Assembly: GCA_024362935.1 (NCBI GenBank)
Contig: JANCRA010000006.1
Span: 34,217,924 to 34,281,923 of the forward strand
Reading direction: 5' to 3'
Length of the DNA: 64,000 nucleotides
Origin: Setophaga petechia
Lineage: Eukaryota > Chordata > Aves > Passeriformes > Parulidae
Shown here: one piece after another, positions 55,163 through 64,000 of the stretch
How the letters are laid out: the number at the start of each line of letters is the position of its first letter
Numbering within the stretch: the first letter of the stretch is position 1
Made by a program: the position numbers and the translations under genes
Notes under the pieces: generated by a model
Told to the model about the DNA's origin: nothing
What the model saw: the letters and a program-made list of their open reading frames with translations, nothing else
Databases searched by the model: none

Positions 55163-55180
55163 TGGCACCCAACGTGGGGC
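55163..55180 (+). other. Primer binding site of the ERVL element
   Basis: TGGCACCCAACGTGGGGC, about 11 bases after the inferred LTR end. It resembles lysine-tRNA-type sites with a G to A change at the fifth base. Confidence 0.65.
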
Positions 55181-55784
55181 TCGAGAGAGAGTGGAAAAAA
55201 CCGTTTTGACTGCATTTTGGTTGCCATTACTCTGTGTTTGTTTAAAGCAGCTAATAGCCATGGTTTTTGAACTCATAATGTCTATTGGGGTGAAGGCTTG
55301 CATGTATTTCTGGTCCCTAGGGTTTTTTGAGATCTTAATACCTCTGTGGTGCCTAGGTTTACTTTCTTATCCAGAAATAGTTCTAGTATTGTCCTTAATA
55401 TGTAGATTTTATAGCAGAGGGGCAGTGACCAGAGTAGCTATCCTGCTGGGCTTGGTGGCAATGATTTGTAAGAAGTTTATAAACATGCTGGGGTCTGCTC
55501 CAGGTATGAATGGTTGCTGGCAATGGTTATGCATTCAGTTTGTTAGAGGAGGAGCAGCAGGGAATGAGGTTTTTCAGCTTTTGCTTTCCTTCTTCTGTGA
55601 ATCGGTTGAATCACTAGTGAAGGATGTTGTTTCCTCTCAATGTTAAAGAAACCATCTTTCTGGTATTCAATCTGATAACCTTCCTCTATACAGTCTGCAG
55701 CTTGTCTAGAATGAGGGCTGAGATTTCTAGACAGGCTGATGAGACCCCTGACCCAGGAGTAGACCCAATGGGAAATGGGAGGAT

Positions 55785-56990
55785 ATGGGCCAAATCCTGA
55801 AGGAATTCTCTGACCCTCTAGTCTGGGACTTTCCCCATGAACAAATTCAGAACCCAGCTGAGGTGGGGAGATATCTGAAAGAGAAGTACCAGCATGAGCC
55901 TAAGGAGAGAAAGATCATTGCAGTGAGCTGGGCCCTGGCCTATGCTTATCGAACACTGCTAGATGCTGTAGGGCAGCAGACAGAGGCAGGGGGGCAGGGA
56001 GATAAATCAGCTCTCCCAGTCACTCAAGCTGTAGCCAACAGCCCAGGCTCAAAGCCAGCAGCCAAACCAGACAGTGAGCCTAAGCCAGCAACTAAACATT
56101 TGGCTGTTGCTACCAGCACTAGAAGTGGGAAATGCACGGACAAGACCAATCGACTGGCGGATGATGATGATGATGATGCAGGAGAAGGAACCTCAATGCT
56201 TCCTGAGATAAAATCAGGAGTCAAAGCAGCAGGTGCAAGATCAGATGCAAGTATTGAGTCCTTTTCCCTGAAGGACCTTTGTGGCCTAAGGCAGGATTAC
56301 ACCTGATGACCTGATGAATCCATAATTATTAGTTGGTTAGTCCATCTCTGGGATGCTGCAGGCGAGGCTACAATTCTGGATGGCCCTGAAGCGAGGCATT
56401 TGGGGTCCCTGTCACAGGATCCTGTCATCAACCAAGGAATGATGAGGGGGGCTAATCCACGCAGCCTCTGGGCACCAGTCTTGGATAGTGTTGCACAAAG
56501 ATACCTGTGTGCAGATGATCTTTATATGCAACAAACACAGTGGAAGACCATAGAGCAAGGGATCCAACGCCTGAGAGAAATGGCAGTGGCAGAGATTATC
56601 TTCTCAGATGATGTAACAACTAGGAACCCAGACTTGGTATCCTGCAAATCTGTGATGTGGCGAAAACTTGTGCGATTTGGGCCACATGAACATGCTTCTG
56701 CCTTAGCCATAATGAAGAGGGATGAGAGGGATAAGACTGTGCTGGATATGGCAAGGAAGCTCCGAGCATATGCAGATGCTGTGCATGGCCCAACACAGGC
56801 CAGAATCGCAGCAGTAGAAACACATCTGCAGAACTTTGAGGATGAGATAGAGGAGAATCATAAGAAGCTCAGAGAGGAGATTAAAGAAGACCTTCTCCAA
56901 ATCTCAGCAGTGCAGATCAGAGGTTCTGGTACCCAAGGCAGAGGTTTCCTACACGGTGAGAGAAGGTACACCCCACGAAATGAGCTGTGA
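55785..56990 (+). pseudogene. ERVL gag
   Basis: The first frame 55785-56306 starts MGQILKEFSDPLVWDF and ends after an acidic stretch with seven aspartates. A second frame, open from before 56400 to 56990, encodes helical capsid-like sequence (DDLYMQQTQWKTIEQGIQ, FGPHEHASALAIMKRDER) and a long charged helix. The two are separated by a stop and a frame change near 56300. No zinc knuckle was found. Confidence 0.6.
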
Positions 56991-57161
56991 TTCTACCTGC
57001 GTGATTGTGGAGAAAACATGAGGAGGTGGGATGGAAAACCTACTGCTGTTCTGGCACGACGGGTGCATGAATTGAAGGAAGACAGGGCTCAGAGAGGGAG
57101 TTCCACCAGAAGGAAAGCAGCTCCAGTTGCCCGTAGCTGAACTGCCAGGTATGATGATGAC

Positions 57162-60100
57162 ATGTCCAATCCCTTTGAAGGAACATCCAAGACATATGCC
57201 CAGGGAAAGAAGGATAACCAGGCTCAGAGGGGCCCTGCCTCTAGCCTGGTAGAGGCCAGGAAAAATCGTGTTTTCTTGTCTGTGTGGATTCGTTGGCCTG
57301 GCACATCGGAACCACAAGAGTATAAAGCTTTGGTTGATATTGGTGCACAATGTACATTAATTCCGTCGAGACATGTGGGGACAGAGTCTGTCTCCATTGC
57401 CAGTGTGACAGGGGGATCCCAGGATTTCACTTTGGTGGAAGCTGATGTGAGCCTGACTGGGAATGAGTGGAAGAGACAATCTATTATGACTGGCCCAGAG
57501 GCCCCATGTATTCTGGGCATAAACTACCTTCAAAGTGGGTATTTCAAAGACCCAAAGGGACTCAGATGGGCATTTGGAATAGCTGCTGTAGAGACAGAGG
57601 GTATCAAGCAGTTGAACAGCTTGCCTGGACTGTCAGAAAACCCATCTGCAGTAGGACTCCTGAAGGTTGAAGAGCAACGAGTGCCAATTGCCACCTCAAC
57701 AGTGCACCGCCAACAGTACCGAATGAATCGAAATGCTGTGATCCCCATCCACAAAATGATTGGTGAGCTGGAGAGCCAAGGGGTTGTCAGCAAGACCCAC
57801 TCACCCTTCAACAGCCCCATTTGGCCTGTGCGTAAATCTGAAGGAGAATGGAGACTGGCAGTGGACTATCATGCATTGAATGAAGTGACTCCACCACTGA
57901 GCGCTGCTGTGCCGGACATGCTGGAACTCCAGTACGAGCTGGAGTCCAAGGCAGCAAGGTGGTACGCCACTGTAGACATTGCCAATGCATTTTTCTCCAT
58001 TCCTCTGGCAGCAGAATGCAGGCCTCAGTTTGCTTTCACCTGGAGAGGCGTGCAGTGCACCTGGAACCGACTGCCCCAGGGGTGGAAGCACAGCCCCACC
58101 ATCTGCCATGGGCTGATCCGGGCTGCACTGGAAAAGGGTGAGGCTCCAGAACATCTGCAATATATTGATGACATCATTGTGTGGGGGAAGACAGCAGCAG
58201 AAGTGTTTGAGAAAGGGGAGAAAATCATCCAGATTCTCCTAAAAGCTGGCTTTGCCATCAAGAAGAGCAAAGTCAAGAGACCTGCTCAAGAGATCCAGTT
58301 TCTGGGAGTGAAGTGGCAAGACGGACGGTGTCAGATTCCCACCGAAGTCATGAACAACATCACAGCAATGTCTCCACCATCTAGCAAGAAAGAAACACAA
58401 GCTTTCCTAGGTGCCATAGGTTTTTGGAGGATGCATACTCCCGAATACAGTCAGATCATGAGCCCTCTCTACCTGGTCACCCGTAAGAAGAACACTTTCC
58501 ACTGGGGCCCTGAGCAGCAACAAGCCTTTGCACAGATCAAGCAGGAGATTGCTCATGCAGTAGCCCTTGGCTTAGTCAGGACAGGACCAGAGGTGAAGAA
58601 CATGCTCTACTCTGCAGCTGGGAACCATGGCTTGTCCTGGAGCCTTTGGCAGAAGGTGCCTGGGGAGACTCAAGGCTGACCACTGGGATTTTGGAGTCGA
58701 AGCTACAGAGGGTCTGAAGCCAACTACACTCCAACAGAGAATGAAATCTTGGCTGCCTATGAAGGAGTCCAGGCTGCCTCAGAGGTAATAGGCACTGAAG
58801 CACTGAACTCCTCCTGGCACCCCGACTACCGGTGCTGGGGTGGATGTTCAAAGTGAAAGTTCCCTCTACGCACCATGCCACCAGTGCTACATGGAGCAAA
58901 TGGATTGCTGTTATCACACAGCGTGCCCAGATTGGAAAACTGAATCGCCCTGGGATTCTGGAAATAATTACAAACTGGCTGGAAGGTGAAAACATTGGTC
59001 TCGCTGATGAAGGGGAACAAGAAGTGACACGGGCTGAAGAAGCTCCACCATACAACCAACTGCCAGCAGAAGATACACGATACGCTCTCTTTTCACTGAT
59101 GGTTCTTGCCGCATTGTGGGAATGAACCGGAAGTGGAAAGCAGCTGTATGGAGCCCCACACCACAGGTCGCAGAGGCCACTGAAGGAGAAGGTGGATCAA
59201 GCCAACTTGCTGAACTCAAAGCCATTCAACTGGCCCTTCAGCAGCTGGACATTGCTGAAAGAGAGAAGTGGCCAAAGCTCTATCTTTATACTGATTCATG
59301 GATGGTAGCCAGTGCTCTTTGGGGATGACTGGAAAGGTGGAAAGAGGCTAACTGGCAGCATAGAGGAAAACCAATTTGGGCAGCTGAAGAGTGGAAAGAC
59401 ATTGCTACCAGGGTAGGGAAACTGCCTGTGAAGGTTCGCCATGTGGATGCCCATATCCCCAAGAGCAGAGCTAATGAGGAGCACCAAAACAATGAGCAAG
59501 TAGACCAGGCTGCAAAAATAGAGGTGTCAAAGATAGATTTAGATTGGCAACATAAAGGAGAGTTATTCCTAGCTCGATGGGCCCATGATGCCTCAGACCA
59601 TCAACACAGAGATGCCACCTATAAGTGGGCACAAGACCAAGGGGTGGATCTAACCATGGACAGTATTTCTCAGGTTATCCATGACTGTGAGATGTGTGCT
59701 GCCATCAAGCAGGCCCAGCAAGTGAAACCCCTGTGTGGTGGGCGATGGTCCAAGTACAAGTATGGGGAGGCCTGGCAGATTGACTACATCACCCTGCCCC
59801 AGACATGCCAGGGCAAGCGCTACGTGCTGACCATGGTGGAAGCCACCACGGGATGGCTGGAGACCCACCCTGTGCCTCATGCTACGGCCCGGAACACCAT
59901 CCTGGGCCTTGAAAAGCAAGTTCTGTGGAGACATGGTACCCCTGAGAGGATTGAGTCAGACAACAGGACTCATTTCAAGAACAGCCTTATCAACACCTGG
60001 GCTAGGGAACATGGCATTGAGTGGGTGTACCATATTCCCTACCATGCACCAACTGTAGGCAAAGTGGAGAGGTACAACGGACTGTTAAAAACCACCTTGA

Positions 60101-60378
60101 GAGCATTAGGTGGGAGATCTTTCAAAAACTGGTAGCAGCATCTGGCAAAAGCCACCTGGTTTGTTAACACCCGAGGCTCTACTAACCAAGTGGGCCCTGC
60201 CCAATCTGAGCCTTTGCATAGAGTAGATGGAGACAATGTCCCAGTGGTACATGCCTCGAATACAGACAAACCCATTTGTGGGGTTGTTTTTGCTCAGGGA
60301 CCAGGTTTCACATGGTGGATAATTCAAAAAGCTGGAAGAACACGATGTGTACCTCAGGGAGATATGATTGTTGGATAA
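57162..60378 (+). pseudogene. ERVL pol (protease, RT, RNase H, integrase)
   Basis: The first part (57162-58679) is one open frame: protease with ALVDIGAQCTLI (Asp-Ile-Gly where Asp-Thr-Gly is usual), then RT with VDYHALNEVT, the LPQGW motif and YIDD at 58161-58172. After a stop at 58679, RNase H continues in pieces (FTDGS-like region about 59085-59115, YTDSW near 59285). Integrase (59428-60135) has the HHCC end CEMC, the first Asp in QIDY, DN in ESDN and the last Glu in GKVERYN. A stop at 60135 separates the C-terminal domain. Order and style match ERVL/foamy-virus-like pol. At least three disruptions make it inactive. Confidence 0.8.
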
Positions 60379-60533
60379 AACCTATGTGTAAATATCACTC
60401 TTTGCTGAATGCTGAATGCTATTACCATTGTCTGTGTATAGCTGTATAATGGATGTATAATGCATGTATTTATAGAGTTAGAATTTATATTAGTTTTAGT
60501 ACTAAGCAGACGATATGGGGATAAGGGGTGGAA

Positions 60534-61202
60534 TGTCCTGGGTTGGCTGTATGATGCTTTTATCCCCAATCGTCTTGTTCTGTTCATGCTGAATAGTAAG
60601 TTTTGCACCTTTAAGACTTATTGCAGAGAGGGAAGGGAGAGAGAAAATGCAGGTTTTTTTCCTCCAGACGATGCTCTCACTCTCCCACATTCCTTCTCCT
60701 GGCCGGTGGTTGTTTGTCTGCAGACAGACGGCGGACAGAGCTCTTCTTTTGCTTTTTAGTTAGTGTCAGCTAGCTTGAGGCAAAGAAGTTCCCTGGACTG
60801 TGTTTTTTTTCCCTTTTCTTTGGACCTCTTGAAACCTGCTCTGGACTGAACACCCAGGGGAGCACCGGCAGCTCACATTTCTGGCCCACTGGGCCGGGCC
60901 TGGCCTGCGACAATTCCAGCACCAGAGGGACTGATCAGAGACTGAGTGAGCTGCAACCTGGGGACGGGGTTTTTCCTCAGTTTGTCATCTCTTTTAGAGC
61001 GGCAAAGGGTCTCATTGTTTGATATTGTTTTAGGTTTATTGTTTAATAAACAGCTTTTTTCCACCTTTCTCCAAGGAGGTATTGTTTTTTTTTCTCTCTA
61101 TTTCCTCCCGGACCAGTTGAGGGGGGGAGGGGCCAACTGGATCTCTTTTCTCACTGGAGCTACTTGGGGAATTCTTCCCCAAATTCACTTCAAACCTTGA
61201 CA
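60534..61202 (+). repeat. ERVL 3' LTR
   Basis: It starts TGTCCTGGGTTGGC after a purine-rich stretch (GGGGATAAGGGGTGGAA) and has AATAAA near 61045. It ends around ...CTTGACA. Its counterpart is split by the nested ERV. Confidence 0.8.
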
Positions 61203-61580
61203 CACATTCACCCACAGGTCAAGCAGTCATTGAAAGAATACATCATACCCTGAAATCCCTTTTAGACAGACAAAAAAGGGGGGAGCCAGAGGCGATGCCT
61301 CACATGAAATTGAACATAGCATTGTATCTGTTGAATTTTCTTAATAGTTCGTCTTCAGAGCCCAATCCACCAATCTTGAGACATTTTTTAAACAGCTCTC
61401 AAGCAAAACTAAGAGAGAATCCTTTTGGTTTTGATCAGAAACCCAGAGACAAGACAGATAGAAAGTCCTTTCAAACTAATTACTTAGAGCAAGAGTTTTG
61501 CTTGTGTTTTCACAGAGCAAAGTCTGAAGTGAGTGTCAGCACAGCACGTGAAGCCATTTCAGATGCAAGAAGAGAGCACT
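61203..61580 (+). pseudogene. Class II integrase end fragment
   Basis: Plus-strand sequence directly after the ERVL LTR reads GQAVIERIHHTLKSLLDRQK, the conserved segment around the catalytic Glu of betaretrovirus-type integrase, followed by LNIALYLLNFLN. The first catalytic residues and all upstream genes are missing. It starts without a 5' LTR, so the element was cut at the ERVL border. Confidence 0.7.
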
Positions 61581-61689
61581 GATCCCAGAAACAGAGAGAC
61601 AAGCACTCAGACAGAAAAAGAAGTTCAAACTGCAAACAACTCAGAAGAAAAATAAAAGAACAACAACTTTGAGAAGCTTTCCTTTAAGA

Positions 61690-62870
61690 TTTTGAGTGAA
61701 AAGATGGCAATGATTTTTTACAAAGATGAAGTCATGAGCTTCATAATGCTCATGTGCCTCATCTCTTCATCTGTTGCTTTAAGCAACAAGAAAAATTTAC
61801 CCGTAGATCAACCAAAGATGAATGTTAGAGAAATTTTAGCCCAAGCAGCAAATTTAGATAATATCTGCCTGACGCACTCAAGGCCAGGGAGACCATTCTC
61901 AGCATGCATGGTTAGATTGCCAGTAGACGAGGAGCCAATTCCAAGACACCCTTCAGTTGAGATTTCGCAAGTCGTTAAAGATCCTGTGAATGATCTTTAA
62001 CGACTGAATGAGTGAATGAGTGAATGAGTGGTGTGCTTGGACACATCTTCTTCCTGTGGCTTCCACCAAACCTCAGGAATTGGAAATTTTCAGGTCCATG
62101 ACAATGGAGCCATGCATGCAGTTTGAGATTCCAAATGTGACAAAAATAAACAAAACTATTGATGTTACTCCAAATCATGAATCTTACAAAAATGCATCAG
62201 CTTGGTACAAACACACCGAGATGACAACCAGAGGGTCACTCCAAGTTCCAGTGCAATTGCCAGAAAGACTCTTTTTGATTTGTAAAGACAGAATTTAGCA
62301 CAGCATTCCTGCAAATGCCAAGGGAGGTCCATGCAGCATTAGAAAACTGTCAATGTTGTCACTAGATTCAAAATTGATAGGAGAACAAAAACAGAAAGAA
62401 AAAAGATCATTACAACACTACGATGTAGATTGTGATGACAACGTGTACACTTAAGACAAAGCAAAGAGAATTGCAACAGCAATTTTCTCACCTCAGACAG
62501 CCTCGGGAGTAGCCTTGACTCAACTAGGCTGCATAAGTTGCTGGTTGAGCAAACATACTCAATCCATCTCTGTTGCACTGAGTGACATGTTGAAAGACAT
62601 AAGCAGTGTAAGAAAAGCAACTCTGCAAAACAGAGCGGCGATTGATTATCTGTTGCTCGCTCATAGACATAGATGTGAAGAATTTGAGAGGATGTACTAC
62701 ATGAATCTCTCTGACCATTCAAAGTCGATTCACAAAAATATTCAAAAGATAAAAGATAGCATAAAGAAGCTTAGAGAAATCACTGCGTCTTAGATTGATG
62801 ATGTAGTTGAATTTTTTGATCTTTCTCCTTTATGGAGAAAGTTTTTAAGAATAAGATTTTATATTTTAAT
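61690..62870 (+). pseudogene. Class II ERV env
   Basis: The first frame (about 61692-62000) has a hydrophobic signal stretch (FIMLMCLISSSVALS) and the start of the surface subunit. The second (62020-62298) carries glycosylation sites. The transmembrane subunit follows at 62515-62793 with the LQNRAAID motif and a cysteine pair region RCEEFERM, in which the usual adjacent CC is YY. A hydrophobic anchor continues to about 62940. Stops near 62000 and 62300 interrupt it. Confidence 0.75.
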
Positions 62871-62978
62871 AATTCTCCTAGTCCTCATGCTTTTCGTACC
62901 ATGCATCATTTTATGTGTACAGCTTGTCATGAGTCGAATTGCAAAAGAAGTTTTTGTAGTACAAACAGAGGGGGGAGA

Positions 62979-63590
62979 TGTGGGAACTCAGCACATCACT
63001 CCAGATGTCCAGAGTCACCGAGGAAACCCTTGGGGGCTCGGAGCTCCTGGAATGTTGCCAGACATTCTTGGTGGCTCGACTTTGACCCTTCTAGGGATGT
63101 GTATGAAGACATGAGAATCACTAGAGTTTGAGTGGTGTAAAGATGACACATTTACAGGGTGAAATATACATTTTAAGATTTTGGTACAGGAGAGTTATAG
63201 AGACAAGATGGAGGAATCGGGGTGTGTCTCATGCTTCTTCTTTCTTCTTCTTGTCGTCCATCTTCTGGGGTGATGCTGACACCTGGAGATTGGTTTGTAG
63301 TGAAGGTGCACTTGTTAACAAAGGTTAAAAGTATTAAGAATAAAAAGTAAATATGATGTACATGGTTTTTACTATAAAAAGACGCGACTGCCCTGTGAGT
63401 AGTCAGAGTGCCCTCAGCTACCTTGCTAGTCAGATCCCAGCTGGGCAGAGAGAAAATTTTATAGCTAAGAAATAATAAACAATCAGAAGACTGAAGTACC
63501 AAAGAGTCTGGACTTGTCCTTTGAAGCGCAAGCTGCTCCGAACCATTCTACGCGTGTCCAAGCAGAGACAAGAGCCGAAACCAAACACCA
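62979..63590 (+). mobile_element. 3' LTR of the plus-strand class II ERV
   Basis: It starts TGTGGGAACTC immediately after the purine run CAGAGGGGGGAGA. It has a TATAAAA box near 63375 and AATAAA near 63474. The end is placed around ...ACCAAACA by the TG...CA rule and is uncertain by tens of bases. Confidence 0.65.
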
Positions 63591-64000
63591 AGCCTCTGGG
63601 GATAATTTGATTTCAGTTTCCAAATAATTTGTGGCTAATTTGACAGATTTCAGAAGTCTATTCAATGTGAATACACTATATTTTAAAAGACAGGGCACGG
63701 AAATATTTTTTAGATCCTGTAATTTATTTTCTTTTTACTGATAATTCTTTGACATGTGCAATCTTCAACTGACACTGAATCCAAGTACCTCCTCATGCAG
63801 TTTTAATAGATATGAAAATCAAGACCCTTCATGGCTGACAATCAATCAATCAGACTCTGTCCCTACCCCCACCCCACCATTTCCCCCATCCAAGCCCTGG
63901 CACTCAGAGCAGCCTTGTGCAAATCTCAGCTCCCTCCAGCCCAGGCTGCACCTGCAGCTTTCAGCTCCTTGGCTCCAACTCCCACCTGCTTTCCTTGGAG
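63591..64000. other. Right-hand flank, no gene recognised
   Basis: AT-rich then C-rich single-copy sequence with no exon or repeat that I can support. Confidence 0.4.

Larger units (their letters stand above)
49652..61202 (+). mobile_element. ERVL provirus interrupted by a nested ERV
   Basis: 5' LTR in two pieces (49652-49897 and 54763-about 55151), primer site 55163-55180, gag 55785-56990, pol 57162-60378, 3' LTR 60534-61202. There is no env, as usual for ERVL. LTR halves align in order with the 3' LTR (TGTCCT.GG..G starts, TATGATGC, AATAAA, GGGGAGGGGCC blocks) but are clearly diverged, so it is much older than the SEMA6D provirus. Flanking sequences do not show a target duplication: the left ends GAAATCC and the right continues into integrase-like sequence. 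Confidence 0.85.

Overview
This window reads as genomic DNA from a bird, most likely a songbird. The evidence is fragments of CR1 LINEs, several young avian-type endogenous retroviruses (ERVs), exons of a maestro heat-like repeat (MROH) gene, and exons of a PAK-like kinase of the kind amplified in songbirds. There is no bacterial content. Protein-coding capacity is split into short exons with GT/AG borders, or lies in retroviral insertions. The density of ERVs, inverted duplications and tandem duplications suggests an ampliconic or repeat-rich chromosome segment. The species and chromosome cannot be read from the sequence.

Layout. 1-2.6 kb: a minus-strand class II ERV remnant with an env gene close behind its LTR and primer site. 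4.7-8.8 kb: a 4-kb arm (A) holding the last two MROH exons and ERV fragments. 9.17-15.97 kb: a young, complete-ended minus-strand gammaretrovirus-like provirus with nearly identical 647-bp LTRs and a 4-bp target duplication. Between its reverse-transcriptase and integrase remnants it carries an intact, intronless SEMA6D reading frame. 16.8-17.3 kb: interstitial telomere-like repeats. 18.8-34.2 kb: a minus-strand, multi-exon PAK-type kinase locus with unusual upstream exons. Its 5' part has been tandemly duplicated together with CR1 copies. 36.5-44.0 kb: inverted copies of a 0.4-kb repeat (B) and of arm A (A'). 42.9-47.5 kb: the fuller minus-strand MROH gene. 48.8-49.5 kb: a solo LTR with a 6-bp target duplication. 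49.65-61.2 kb: an ERVL provirus whose 5' LTR is split by a minus-strand class II ERV. 61.2-63.6 kb: the 3' part of a plus-strand class II ERV.

The most notable object is the SEMA6D-carrying provirus. Its order in the sense of transcription is LTR, tRNA-Arg-type primer site, gag with an internal deletion, protease and RT fragments, spliced SEMA6D, integrase fragment, an unrecognised cysteine-rich reading frame, an env tail remnant, polypurine tract, LTR. This is the architecture of a transducing retrovirus. The captured semaphorin keeps its signal peptide, sema domain, PSI domain and membrane anchor but ends just after the anchor, so the cytoplasmic signalling tail is gone. The LTRs differ at a single position, so the insertion is recent. 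Exon borders below were read by eye from splice signals and reading frames. Repeat borders are exact only where target duplications are stated.
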